Positions 44,149 through 53,325 of a DNA stretch of 56,449 bases are shown in pieces; position 1 is the stretch's first letter; every line of letters starts with the position of its first letter. Below the pieces are notes generated by a model that saw only the letters and a program-made list of their open reading frames with translations, was not told the origin of the DNA and made no database searches. This stretch comes from Promethearchaeota archaeon. Its GTDB lineage: Archaea > Asgardarchaeota > Lokiarchaeia > Sigynarchaeales > SOKP01. Location of the stretch: assembly GCA_014730295.1 (NCBI GenBank), contig WJIN01000015.1, positions 1-56,449 on the forward strand, written 5' to 3'. The translations under genes were made by a program, and so were the position numbers.

Positions 44149-44640
44149 ATGATCGATTTAGAAGTTCGCATTCCGGATACGCCTGGGAGTTTAATAGAAT
44201 TAATTAAACCGATTTCAAATAATGGTGGAAATATCTTCGGTATTTTACATCATCATGATAAAAAGTTGAACAATATGATTCCTGTTAATATAACATTCGA
44301 GTTGAATGAAGAATTAAAAGAAACAAGTTTGGAAAACATCAAAAAAGAATTAGACGAGAAAAATATTCGCATTGATAATATTACACTTGGAAAAGAAGAA
44401 CGCCATCTAACGGTTATATTAACAGGGCATGTTTTTGATACTGATATTGTCGATACTATTGAAAGACTAGCAGATAAGGGGATTAAAGTGCCAGAACTCC
44501 AGGCGAAATTTACAGGCATCAGTGAAATCAGTAATGTGAAATTTAAATTAGATTTCCCAGAATCGATGAGTAAAGAACAAATTCTTCAGGAATTGAATAA
44601 GATTTGCAATGAAAAACAATTAATGTTAATACATTCTTAA
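44149..44640 (+). CDS. ACT-domain regulatory protein
   Basis: The 163 residues hold two ACT-like units. The first starts MIDLEVRIPDTPGSLIELIKPI and continues NGGNIFGILHHHDK. The second starts RHLTVILTGHVFDTDIVDTI. ACT domains bind amino acids and control enzymes allosterically. Since homoserine dehydrogenase follows after 29 bases on the same strand, this protein probably supplies threonine- or methionine-responsive control to that enzyme, which lacks its own ACT domain. Similar pairs are known in methanogens. Confidence 0.85.
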   Translation: MIDLEVRIPDTPGSLIELIKPISNNGGNIFGILHHHDKKLNNMIPVNITFELNEELKETSLENIKKELDEKNIRIDNITLGKEERHLTVILTGHVFDTDIVDTIERLADKGIKVPELQAKFTGISEISNVKFKLDFPESMSKEQILQELNKICNEKQLMLIHS

Positions 44641-44669
44641 ATGCCTCAAAATTAAAATCATAAGGATAA

Positions 44670-45686
44670 ATGACAATGAAAATGAAATGTTGCTTAATTG
44701 GGAAAGGAAATGTAGGGTCATGTCTTTTGGAACTTATAGAAGAGAAAAAAGAGGCACTAAAACACTATTATGACCTTGAAATTATCCTTATAGCAATTTT
44801 TGAATTTGATGGAGCATTAATAAACCAAAATGGGCTAAATTTATCTGAAATTCTTAAATTGGGGAAAAATTTTAGAGAATCACAATATTGGAAACCGGAC
44901 ATCACTGCGATTGATTACATACCTGAATTAAATCTCGATATATGTATTGAGACTACCCCAACAAATCCAAAAACGGGAGAACCTGCCTTAACTCATATCA
45001 AAAAAGCTCTTGAACAAAATATTGACGTCATTGCCTCAAATAAGGGACCTTTCTATCTCAAATACAAGGAAATACATGATTTGGCAAAAAAAAATGGTTC
45101 TATAGTAAAATATGAAGCGACTGTAGCATCATGCGTTCCCGCACTTTCAATGAAACAGAATTTATTGGCAAATGAGATTATTAGTATAAGGGCCATTTTG
45201 AACGGGACTTCGAACTATATTCTAAGCAGAATGTCATCTGAGGGAGTTGATTTTTCTTTAGCTCTAAAGGAAGCCCAAGAACTAGGCTATGCGGAAGCAG
45301 ACCCAACTTTGGATATCGAGGGATATGATGCTGCGGGAAAGATAGTTATTCTCGCAAATGAGCTCCTTCAATGGGATTTAACAATTGATGATGTGAAAAT
45401 TAACGGAATATCGAAAATAACCCCTCAAGCCATCGATCTTGCGAAATCTGATGGATTTGTCATTAAACATTTAGCGATCGCAGAAAAAAATAAATTAATT
45501 GTTGAGCCGAGAATGATAGAGAACGATTCCCCTCTTAATATTAGTGGCACATTAAATGTAATTGAATTCCAAACAAAACGGGCTGGACCGATAGTTGTTA
45601 TGGGACGAGGTGCGGGCGGATATGAGGCCGCTGCGGCAATTTTAAATGACCTCGTATCAATTACGATATCTCGTCAAAAAGTCTAA
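44670..45686 (+). CDS. hom: Homoserine dehydrogenase
   Basis: The 338-residue protein has an N-terminal NAD(P)-binding start (CLIGKGNVGSCLLELI), the substrate-binding NGTSNYILSRMSSEG and the catalytic EADPTLDIEGYDAAGKIVIL region (near residues 210-229, acids and lysine present). The C-terminus lacks an ACT domain. It reduces aspartate semialdehyde to homoserine on the way to threonine and methionine. It follows the ACT protein gene and lies upstream of a threonine synthase gene (48115-49464). Starts at 44670 and 44676 are both possible. Confidence 0.93.
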   Translation: MTMKMKCCLIGKGNVGSCLLELIEEKKEALKHYYDLEIILIAIFEFDGALINQNGLNLSEILKLGKNFRESQYWKPDITAIDYIPELNLDICIETTPTNPKTGEPALTHIKKALEQNIDVIASNKGPFYLKYKEIHDLAKKNGSIVKYEATVASCVPALSMKQNLLANEIISIRAILNGTSNYILSRMSSEGVDFSLALKEAQELGYAEADPTLDIEGYDAAGKIVILANELLQWDLTIDDVKINGISKITPQAIDLAKSDGFVIKHLAIAEKNKLIVEPRMIENDSPLNISGTLNVIEFQTKRAGPIVVMGRGAGGYEAAAAILNDLVSITISRQKV

Positions 45687-45746
45687 AAAAGCATTTATTA
45701 CTTATCTAAAATTACTTGTTTCTATAAATCTATTAGTGAATTGGAC

Positions 45747-46304
45747 ATGAATTTTGATTTTAAAAAAGACTACAAGGGAATCGTATCGGTTATTTGTGGA
45801 AGTGAAATAGATAAAAACACAGAAGAGAAAGCAATTAAAATAGGGCGTCTTTTAGCAAAGAATAAATATGCGATTTCATGCGGAGGATTATTTGGAGGGA
45901 TGGAGGCGGTATGTAAAGGTGCAAAACAAGAAAATGGGTTAACTATTGGAATCATTCCCTATAAAGAAAAAAAAGCAGCAAATGATTACGTGGACATTGC
46001 CATTCCAGTTCCATTTTCACAAGCCAGAAATTTAATCGTCGTCTTAAGTGGGGATGCAGTTGTTGCAATTGGAGGCAAAGCGGGCACATTATCGGAAATG
46101 TGCTTCGCGTGGATTTATCAAAAGCCTATTGTTGCGCTTGCGAGCGTTCCAGGATGGTCTTCAAAGATGGCTGATGAGAAAATTGATGATCGCCGTCGAG
46201 ATAAAATATATGGCGCTAAAACTCCAGAAGAAGTAATAGAAATTTTAAATAACATTTTTCCCAAAATTAAATCAAACGATCTCAGTTTTGCTGACAGTTT
46301 TTAA
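45747..46304 (+). CDS. LOG/TIGR00725-type nucleotide-binding protein
   Basis: The protein has about 185 residues from the ATG at 45747 (a TTG at 45741 is in frame). It has the Rossmann-like start SVICGSEIDKNTEEKA, the SCGGLFGGMEAVCKGA loop, ARNLIVVLSGDAVVAIGGKAGTLSEMCFAW near residues 97-126, and a late TPEEVIEIL. The GG-x-GTLSE motif is that of the SLOG/LOG superfamily, which includes cytokinin phosphoribohydrolase and nucleotide-sensing proteins. The function of this subgroup is unsettled. Confidence 0.88.
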   Translation: MNFDFKKDYKGIVSVICGSEIDKNTEEKAIKIGRLLAKNKYAISCGGLFGGMEAVCKGAKQENGLTIGIIPYKEKKAANDYVDIAIPVPFSQARNLIVVLSGDAVVAIGGKAGTLSEMCFAWIYQKPIVALASVPGWSSKMADEKIDDRRRDKIYGAKTPEEVIEILNNIFPKIKSNDLSFADSF

Positions 46305-46356
46305 ACTAAAAGATCTAATTATATATTAAATTCTAATCTTATTTTAAACAATTCTT

Positions 46357-47718
46357 ATGGCTGAAAATATTGATTTTTTTCAAAGAATCAAAGAATTTTT
46401 TCAATTACAACGATTTTGGCTAAATAAATATTTGAATCTCATTTTAGTTTCAATCATTCTGGGGGTCTTAAGCGGATTTTTGATGGTGGGGTTCTTTTAT
46501 CTGCTGATGCTGTTCGAATGGGGTTTTTCATTTTTACCGTTTTTTATATCCCCAATTATTGCCGGGGGGTTGACCAGTTTTATAGTTAAAGTTAGTAAGT
46601 GCGACCGAGTGATGGGTACGGGTGCCGCTGAATTTGTTGAGGATGTTCATATCTTAAAAAAGGTCCAACCTAATGTCCCTACCAAATCCTTTGAACGCTT
46701 AAAAAACCTTATTGGGAAAACTCTTGCAACTTCTTGGACTTTCGGTTCAGGAGTGATTTGTGGACTTGAGGGACCGGGATTATTGATTGGAGGGAATTTG
46801 GGTTATCTATTCTATAAATCTGAGCGATTTGACGTTGAAAGAGAATTGGCAACCTTTACTGGAGCGAGCGCATGTACCGGTGTTATTTTGAGATCTCCCA
46901 TTGGAGGCTCACTTTTCTGTGCAGAATTACCTTATAATAATCATATTAAATACCGATCTTTAATTCCTTCGATACTGGCGTCCACTATAGCCTATTTCAT
47001 CTATGCTGCTTTTTTCGGACTAGATCCTTTTCTACAACTCCATGAATCTATAAATGTCGTCAATCTTAATTACACATATTTTATAATTCTGACTGTATTA
47101 TTTGGGATATTCTCTGGTTTATTTGTCCTTCTTTTTATGGGATTATTGAGAGGGTTTACTAATAAATTATCTGGTTTTTTTCGAGATAAACTAGGATTAT
47201 GGATATTACCATTCTTTGGAACAATATTATATTCGATTTTCCTATTTTTAGTTATTCCATATATTGGGACAGAATTTGAAAAAATTCTTATCAGACCTGA
47301 TTCTGACTATTTGACTCAATTTACTAATCAGATTAATGTACCTATTGCTTGGTATTTTCTTTTATTCCTTATATTTCTATTTTTAATCGCATTATTTCTA
47401 TCGATAGGGACATTAAACAGCGCTGGAATTATTCTACCTCTAATTCTATTAGGTTCTCTTCTGGGGGGGTTCTTTGGAATAATCTTTTACCCCGAACATG
47501 TGGAATTATTTGTTATTTTAGGGATCGCATCGGTTTTAGGGGCTGCCATTAATAATCCAATTACTGCCATCGTAATCGTTATTGAAATGACCTGGTTTCC
47601 TATATTATTTATCCCTGTTGGGATTTCTACAATTTTAGCATACATTTTCAGCGGTCCCAGCTCAATGATTGCAACTCAGGAATATATCTATGAAAAAGCA
47701 AAAATATCAACACCTTAA
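46357..47718 (+). CDS. ClC family chloride channel/antiporter
   Basis: The 453-residue polytopic protein has about ten membrane helices. The ClC signature is GSGVICGLEGPGLLIGG: the GLEGP motif carries the gating glutamate that marks proton-coupled transporters. SPIGGSLFCAELPY and the later ASVLGAAINNPITAIVIVIEM complete the conserved helices. The first selectivity motif (GSGIP) is replaced by GTGAAE, so anion selectivity may differ. No CBS domain follows. It probably exchanges anions for protons across the cell membrane. Confidence 0.9.
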   Translation: MAENIDFFQRIKEFFQLQRFWLNKYLNLILVSIILGVLSGFLMVGFFYLLMLFEWGFSFLPFFISPIIAGGLTSFIVKVSKCDRVMGTGAAEFVEDVHILKKVQPNVPTKSFERLKNLIGKTLATSWTFGSGVICGLEGPGLLIGGNLGYLFYKSERFDVERELATFTGASACTGVILRSPIGGSLFCAELPYNNHIKYRSLIPSILASTIAYFIYAAFFGLDPFLQLHESINVVNLNYTYFIILTVLFGIFSGLFVLLFMGLLRGFTNKLSGFFRDKLGLWILPFFGTILYSIFLFLVIPYIGTEFEKILIRPDSDYLTQFTNQINVPIAWYFLLFLIFLFLIALFLSIGTLNSAGIILPLILLGSLLGGFFGIIFYPEHVELFVILGIASVLGAAINNPITAIVIVIEMTWFPILFIPVGISTILAYIFSGPSSMIATQEYIYEKAKISTP

Positions 47719-47791
47719 TAAAATTTGTTAACAAATACCCTTATATAAGAGGAGTCATATTATTTCTTCAGAACTAATATAAGGGTTTAGT

Positions 47792-48037
47792 ATGGTAGTA
47801 ATACAAGGCGGAAATGGTTCTTGCCAAGATAGTGCGATAATTATCGAGGGTTGTAATAATATCGAAGGTGTCAGTCGGCAATATGATGAAATGAAAAAAC
47901 GCTTTGGAAATTATAAAATGTTAAAGCGAGCACTTATCAAGGACAACGATAAAATGTATGATAAGTTCATTTTAGACATTAACGGGCAAGAGAGAATAAT
48001 TTATTTTGATATCACTGATTTTTTTGGCAAATATTAG
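47792..48037 (+). CDS. Small conserved-looking soluble protein
   Basis: The 81 residues start MVVIQGGNGSCQDSAIII and continue with GVSRQYDEMKKRFGNYK, ending in NGQERIIYFDITDFFGKY. It looks like a compact alpha/beta domain. I have the impression of a small bacterial and archaeal family with the same GxxSCxxAIII start and YFDIxxFFGK end, but no function is known to me. It stands alone between the ClC and threonine synthase genes. Confidence 0.65.
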   Translation: MVVIQGGNGSCQDSAIIIEGCNNIEGVSRQYDEMKKRFGNYKMLKRALIKDNDKMYDKFILDINGQERIIYFDITDFFGKY

Positions 48038-48114
48038 AGACAATAGAGAATATCTGGTACTTTTTTCTACTAAAAATGTTTTTTGGGAAACTTTGATTAG
48101 ATATTAATATTATT

Positions 48115-49464
48115 ATGTTTCATTCAACTAATCATAATACTCCTGATGTAGGATTTAAAGAAGTAATACTTAGAGGTCAAGCCCCAGATAAAGGATTATA
48201 TATGCTCAATAACATCCAAACCTTATCTCAAGAGCAAATATATTCATTTCAATCATTACCTCTAAATGAAATTGGTTTTATTGTTCTTTCGAAAATTGTG
48301 AAGCAAAGTATTCCTAAAGATACCTTCAAGCAGATTGTAACTGATGCGCTTAATTTTAAAGTCCCTATAAAACAAATTACGGAAAAGGATTATATGTGCT
48401 ATCTTGATAATGGTCCTACTTGTAGCTTTAAAGATTTTGGTGCGAGGACTTTAGCACGTGTAATGCAATATTTCTTAGAACAAGACGATGAAAATATTAT
48501 CATCTTAACTGCTACTTCAGGGGATACTGGTGGCGCAGTAGCGCAAGCATTTTATGAAATGGATAGGATCCAAGTAGTAGTGCTATATCCCAAACATGAA
48601 ATTAGCGATTTGCAGAGAAAGCAAATGACGACATTGGGAAAAAATATTACAGCTATTGGGATACAAGGTAAATTTGATGATTGTCAGCGATATGTAAAAC
48701 AAGCATTTGCAGACCCTGACTTATCTCATCTTAATCTCTCTTCTGCAAATTCAATAAATTTCGGTCGGTTACTTCCACAGACATTATATTATTTCTGGAG
48801 TTATTCAAGAGTTGTTCAAGAGAAAGGAGAAAAAGTGATCTTTTCGGTACCATCGGGTAATTTTGGAAACTTGATGGGGGGATTAATAGCTCAGAATATG
48901 GGACTTCCAGTCAAAAAATTTATAGCTGCGGTAAATGAAAATGATGAATTCCCTAATTTCCTACAGACTGGCACCTATAAGAAGGTTGAGCCCTCAAAAA
49001 ATTGTATCTCGAATGCTATGAACGTTGGGCATCCCTCAAACCTCGCACGATTAATAGATTTATACGGGGGACATATCGATGAAAACGGAAATATTCATAA
49101 TAATCCAAACATGGATAAAATACGCCAAGATATTACTTCATATTCCATATCAGACCAGGAAACTAAGGAGACTATCAAAAATGCTTATACTCGTTTTGAA
49201 CTGGTACTAGAGCCCCACGGAGCGGTCGGTTGGGCAGCACTCCAACACTATCGCAAGGATAATCCTACGAAGGACAAGATCAAATCGATAACTTTTGAGA
49301 CTGCTGACCCTGCCAAGTTCCCAGAGGAGATTATCGAACTAATTGATATTATTCCAAAAACCCCAGATTCTTTAGAAGAGATTCAGAATCGTGAAGAGGT
49401 TCCTAATCCACTCGAAATTGCAAAGTATGAAGATTTTAAAGTCTTTCTCGAGCAGAATTATTGA
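48115..49464 (+). CDS. thrC: Threonine synthase
   Basis: The 449 residues match the long (fungal/bacterial type) threonine synthase. It has the N-terminal STNHNTPDVGFKEVILRGQA, the PLP lysine in GPTCSFKDFGARTLAR, TATSGDTGGAVAQAF and the phosphate-binding VPSGNFGNLMGG, then AVGWAAL. It converts O-phosphohomoserine to threonine. Homoserine dehydrogenase and its ACT partner lie about 2.4 kb upstream on the same strand. Homoserine kinase is not visible in the window. The length and order are normal. Confidence 0.95.
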   Translation: MFHSTNHNTPDVGFKEVILRGQAPDKGLYMLNNIQTLSQEQIYSFQSLPLNEIGFIVLSKIVKQSIPKDTFKQIVTDALNFKVPIKQITEKDYMCYLDNGPTCSFKDFGARTLARVMQYFLEQDDENIIILTATSGDTGGAVAQAFYEMDRIQVVVLYPKHEISDLQRKQMTTLGKNITAIGIQGKFDDCQRYVKQAFADPDLSHLNLSSANSINFGRLLPQTLYYFWSYSRVVQEKGEKVIFSVPSGNFGNLMGGLIAQNMGLPVKKFIAAVNENDEFPNFLQTGTYKKVEPSKNCISNAMNVGHPSNLARLIDLYGGHIDENGNIHNNPNMDKIRQDITSYSISDQETKETIKNAYTRFELVLEPHGAVGWAALQHYRKDNPTKDKIKSITFETADPAKFPEEIIELIDIIPKTPDSLEEIQNREEVPNPLEIAKYEDFKVFLEQNY

Positions 49465-49608
49465 CTTGTTTTAGGCTAAATTTTTTTCTCTCATTTTACT
49501 TATAATTTGAAAGAGTAAATCAGCTGTTCGGTAATTATTTATTGGATTAATTTTTATTATGGTAGGTTTATATTTCTTTTTTAGTAGGTATTACTGGGGT
49601 GAATAATT

Positions 49609-50562
49609 TTGTTAAAATATTTAAAAGAAGAAGATTATGAAACGATATCTAAAGTATTATTCACGGGTTTAGACTTTGCGGGCAAATCTTCTATCATTTT
49701 GACCTTAAAACGAGAATTTGCTCAAATTGGAGATGCTACTCCCACACAAGGAAGCCAAAAACGTATGTTTGATTTTCTAGGTAGGCAAATTAGTGAATGG
49801 GATTTAGGAGGACAGCGAAAGTATCGTATTTCCTATCTTAAACGTCCCAATGATTATTTCGCTAATACAAATGTTGCTATTTATGTTATAGACATTCAAG
49901 ATGAGACCAGATTTGATGAATCTATAGATTATTTGCATAAAGTAATAAAAAAGTTTGAAGAGTTAGAAATAAGTCCTTTTGTGCATATTTTCTTCCATAA
50001 ATATGATCCAACCATAGTGCAGTATCATGATAATCAATATGAAAATATTGTTGAGAACCTAAAGGAACAAATCAAAGAAAAGATTTCTTATAAAAATATA
50101 GACTTTCATAAAACTTCTATTTTTGATATCTCTTCTATAATCAAATCAATGTCATCTATTTTTCTGTCCCTAGTTCCCAAAACAGTCCTAATTGACACTA
50201 CGCTGCAAGAGTTTGTAGAAAAAACCAACTCCAAAGGTATTATTATTGTAGATGACAACTCGCTCATGATTAGTTCATATTTTATAGATGATGAAGTAAA
50301 AGAGCTTGCTAAGGATTCAATCCCATATTTTTTGAGCTTGAATGATAGTTTTGAAAAAGTAGATGTCGAATCTTTGGGAGATTCTCAAAATTCTGATAAG
50401 ACAACTGTCATTCAAAAAAATGATAATTACTTTATCTTCTCTAAAATTGATTTGAATAAAGATGCTCCTCCCTATTATCTGTTATTAGTTAAAGATACAC
50501 CCGAATATGACAAAAAAAATATACAATCGATTTCCACGCTCTTTGGGGAAATTCTTTATTAA
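49609..50562 (+). CDS. Rag/Gtr-like GTPase (first of tandem pair)
   Basis: The 317-residue protein has a GTPase domain: G1 GLDFAGKS (20-27), G3 WDLGGQ (64-69), G4 HKYD (130-133) and G5 TSIFD (169-173). HK-x-D together with TSI-x-D followed by a helix and V-P is the pattern of Rag/Gtr GTPases. Residues about 198-317 form a second domain with strands such as SKGIIIVDDNSLMISSYF, resembling the roadblock domain at the C-terminus of RagA/Gtr1. It starts at TTG, confirmed by alignment with the next protein and by GGGGTGA upstream. A near-identical layout follows in the next gene. Confidence 0.88.
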   Translation: MLKYLKEEDYETISKVLFTGLDFAGKSSIILTLKREFAQIGDATPTQGSQKRMFDFLGRQISEWDLGGQRKYRISYLKRPNDYFANTNVAIYVIDIQDETRFDESIDYLHKVIKKFEELEISPFVHIFFHKYDPTIVQYHDNQYENIVENLKEQIKEKISYKNIDFHKTSIFDISSIIKSMSSIFLSLVPKTVLIDTTLQEFVEKTNSKGIIIVDDNSLMISSYFIDDEVKELAKDSIPYFLSLNDSFEKVDVESLGDSQNSDKTTVIQKNDNYFIFSKIDLNKDAPPYYLLLVKDTPEYDKKNIQSISTLFGEILY

Positions 50563-50774
50563 TCAAATCTATTATGTTGTAATTTCTAAAACCTAAATCA
50601 TAGATTTCTTTCAACCCTTTTTTCTTTTATAGAAAAAATATCCAGAAAAATAATTAAAAAATTTCTCGTAGGAATTTTTCTAAAAATCAGAACCAAATTA
50701 ATAAATTTGAATTCTTCTTTTATTTGTAATATAGAATATTTTTAGGTTTAAGAACTCAAGGTGGAATTCATCTA

Positions 50775-51722
50775 ATGGAATATTTAAAGGAGGAGGACCC
50801 AGAGGCATCGAAGATTTTGTTCACTGGACTTGATGGGGCTGGGAAGACCTCGATTATTTTAGCGCTTAAGAGAGAATTCTCAAAGATAGCGATTTTGTCT
50901 CCAACAAGAGGGGCACAAAGAAGAGTTTTCGAATTCTTGGGAAAAGCAGTGTCAGAATGGGACTTAGGAGGTCAGAAATCCTATCGAATCGCGTATTTAA
51001 AGAATCCTGGCAAATATTTTGAGAATACTGAAATAGCAATCTATGTTATCGATATCCAAGATAAAAAGAGAATCCCAGAGGCAATTGATTATTTAAAGGA
51101 TGTGATCACACAATTTGAAGAACTGGAAGCCGAACCTCCCATATATATCTTCTTCCATAAATTTGACCCAGTCTTAGAACGGAGCGCATATAATGAATAT
51201 TCCAATTTAACAATTAACTTGAAGGAAGATATAAAAAGCGAAGCCGATTATAAACGACTCTACTTTTATAATACCTCAATATATGATCTCCCTTCCATTA
51301 TCAAAGCAATGTCAGAAATCCTTCTTACCTTATACAGTAAATCCGAATTAATTGATAGAACCATAGAGCAATTTGCCAATAAAGTTAAATCTGACGGAGT
51401 GGTGGTTATAGATGATAATTCACTTCAAATTGGAAGTTATTTTAAAAATGATGAGATTAAAGAAATTTTAAATTCATCCACGCCCTACTTCCTAACACTT
51501 AATGACAGTTTCAAGGCAGCTGAGGAGAAAGGTGGACTATTCAATAAATCAGATACCAGTGTCTTAGTTCAGCGCTATAAAAAATATTTCATCTTTACAC
51601 AAATTTCTCTGAAAGATGATGTACCACCATATTATCTGTTATTGGTTAAAGATGAGCCAAATTATAAGAATGAAGATATAGAAAGCTTTACAAATATTTT
51701 GAAACAAATCTTATATAAATAG
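50775..51722 (+). CDS. Rag/Gtr-like GTPase (second of tandem pair)
   Basis: The 315-residue protein is a clear paralogue of the preceding one, alignable over its whole length. G1 is GLDGAGKT, G3 WDLGGQ, G4 HKFD and G5 TSIYD. The C-terminal domain (KSDGVVVIDDNSLQIGSYF) is again roadblock-like, ending PPYYLLLVKDEP. The first protein has FAGKSS where this has GAGKTS, so the two P-loops differ, as between the two partners of a Rag heterodimer. The 212-base gap upstream is AT-rich and may hold its own promoter. A Roadblock protein gene follows 245 bases downstream. Confidence 0.88.
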   Translation: MEYLKEEDPEASKILFTGLDGAGKTSIILALKREFSKIAILSPTRGAQRRVFEFLGKAVSEWDLGGQKSYRIAYLKNPGKYFENTEIAIYVIDIQDKKRIPEAIDYLKDVITQFEELEAEPPIYIFFHKFDPVLERSAYNEYSNLTINLKEDIKSEADYKRLYFYNTSIYDLPSIIKAMSEILLTLYSKSELIDRTIEQFANKVKSDGVVVIDDNSLQIGSYFKNDEIKEILNSSTPYFLTLNDSFKAAEEKGGLFNKSDTSVLVQRYKKYFIFTQISLKDDVPPYYLLLVKDEPNYKNEDIESFTNILKQILYK

Positions 51723-51736
51723 AATACACTACTATT

Positions 51737-51859
51737 TTATTGTTTAATATTTTGTACTTGCATTTCGATCTGGCGTACCATATTAAATAGTTCAGGTTCA
51801 TAAAATAGATCATATGTAATATTTTTTGAATCAATAGTAATGAATTTATATCTGGAGTT
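51737..51859 (-). other. Open minus-strand remnant, possible gene fragment
   Basis: On the minus strand this stretch encodes 40 codons of protein-like composition (for example KFITIDSKNITYDLFYEPE) ending in a stop. It has no usable start until a late ATG, and an in-frame TAA lies directly upstream. It may be the 3' end of a lost gene between the Rag-like and Roadblock genes, or chance. Confidence 0.25.
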
Positions 51860-51967
51860 TTATATATTTCTTGATATAGTTGGTGAGTTTTTTAAATATC
51901 ATAGAAAGCAAAATCTCTCCGTTATTATTTATTATTATTAAAATAAGATTGCTAAGAAAAAAAGAAA

Positions 51968-53020
51968 ATGATTATTTGTCCTAATTGCGGCTCCACGAAC
52001 GATGAGAACACGAAGGTATGTCGGAAATGCGGAGCCTTACTTCCCGTATCCACCAAACCCCCACGATTACGGGTGCCGTTTGGAAATAGAGAAAAGGAAA
52101 AAGATACAGACAAAAAGAAGAAAGAAACACAAGGGTTCCAACAAGCCAGAACACCTCGAATAAATAATCATGCACCTGCTGAAGTTCGATTTTTCAACTC
52201 CAACAATTCCTCTTCTGAAAATAATAAAAACATGGAGCTTCAGGAAATTCCGATGAATGAGCAATCTTATGAGTCAGAAAATAAAGAGAAAGCAGAACCC
52301 AAAACTTCCCAAAAAACTCGAAAGGAATATCTCCAAGAAATTGATCCCAGTCCTTTTGATGGTTCAATGTTTGCATCAGATCCAATCGAGCGATCATCAC
52401 GTCCCCAACCACAAACGTTACCGGAAGAGCGAACTCAACAAGCTCAACCCCAGCAACCAGAAACTCAGAGTAGTCCTTCGAACCAGATTCAAGGAAGACA
52501 AAAACAGCTCGAAAAGGATATGAGAGATGTTTTGGGATTTCTCTCTGAAAAGCTTCAAGTTCCCCAATCAAAGCAAGAAGTTGAAGAGAAAAAACTAACT
52601 TCTGAAGAAATTGAAATTGAAGAGAAAGAGCTCAAACCGGAAAGTCTAAATGAAATATTAAAACAATTATTAAATATCGATATTCAGGTTGAAGCCTCAG
52701 CGCTTATTAATCGAGATGGGACTATCTTAGCATCTGCGATCTCAGATCGGATTTCTGACACGTTATTCGCAACCATCGGGCAGAATCTCTCCATGATGGG
52801 GTCGGATATAATCGAAGGGTTGAGCGCCGGCTCTTTACAATCTATCTCCGTGAGAGGGACTGAAGGTGTGCTCGACCTCGCACCAATTGATCCACAAAAT
52901 CCAAATCTTAGTAAAATGCTCTTGATAATTTTCTCAAACCCAAAAGTCAAAAGTGGTGTAATTAATATCGCTACGAATATGGTCAGGAAACAAGTCAAAG
53001 AGTACCTTGGAATTGATTAG
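51968..53020 (+). CDS. Zinc-ribbon / Roadblock-LC7 protein
   Basis: The 350-residue protein starts with a zinc ribbon (CPNCGSTNDENTKVCRKCG, residues 4-22). A disordered linker rich in Gln, Pro, Ser and Asn follows to about residue 170, then a charged helical stretch. The last 125 residues form a Roadblock/LC7 domain: LNEILKQLLNIDIQVEASAL, RDGTILASAISDRI, and a second half ending VKSGVINIATNMVRK. Roadblock proteins act as dimeric platforms for small GTPases. The two Rag-like GTPases just upstream are candidate partners. The domain order is unlike eukaryotic LAMTOR proteins, which lack the ribbon. Confidence 0.9.
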   Translation: MIICPNCGSTNDENTKVCRKCGALLPVSTKPPRLRVPFGNREKEKDTDKKKKETQGFQQARTPRINNHAPAEVRFFNSNNSSSENNKNMELQEIPMNEQSYESENKEKAEPKTSQKTRKEYLQEIDPSPFDGSMFASDPIERSSRPQPQTLPEERTQQAQPQQPETQSSPSNQIQGRQKQLEKDMRDVLGFLSEKLQVPQSKQEVEEKKLTSEEIEIEEKELKPESLNEILKQLLNIDIQVEASALINRDGTILASAISDRISDTLFATIGQNLSMMGSDIIEGLSAGSLQSISVRGTEGVLDLAPIDPQNPNLSKMLLIIFSNPKVKSGVINIATNMVRKQVKEYLGID

Positions 53021-53237
53021 ATATTTCTCACGTTTCGAAATTCTCTTTCCCAATTAATCATTCATAATTGTTATAATGACTTAGGAAAGATATTACTTCT
53101 ATATACTCTCTTTACTTTTTTTTAATTATGGTAAAAAGCTGAATTCTGTAATGTATTTCATCCCAACATTTTTTTTCTTATTTTTTTTTTACATTTAATC
53201 GTTTTTTGATGAGATAGAAAATTCTTATGAAGTAAAA

Positions 53238-53297
53238 TTTAAATATTTGCAAAATAAATTATTCATCAATTATCTGATCATTAATGATGATCGGAGT
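53238..53297 (+). promoter_or_regulatory. Promoter and leader element of the CD36-like gene
   Basis: A TATA-like TTTAAATA (53238-53245) is followed after 29 bases by TGATCATTAATGATGATCG and the bases GAGT (53275-53297). The same arrangement, with the element 21/23 identical and at nearly the same spacing, precedes the gene at 56056. It includes the palindrome ATCATTAATGAT. It may be an initiator or operator shared by both genes. Confidence 0.6.
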
Positions 53298-53325
53298 ATC
53301 ATATAGAAAAACTGGGAAGACTATA

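Noticed and set aside
51981..52571. Minus-strand ORFs opposite the zinc-ribbon/Roadblock gene
   Set aside because: They are antisense shadows; the plus-strand frame has clear zinc-ribbon and Roadblock motifs.
53284..53325. N-terminal 14 residues of the CD36-like protein from the first ATG
   Set aside because: The ATGATG lies within a 23-base element that is also present upstream of the gene at 56056, where it cannot be coding for that gene. The ATG at 53326 is preferred.
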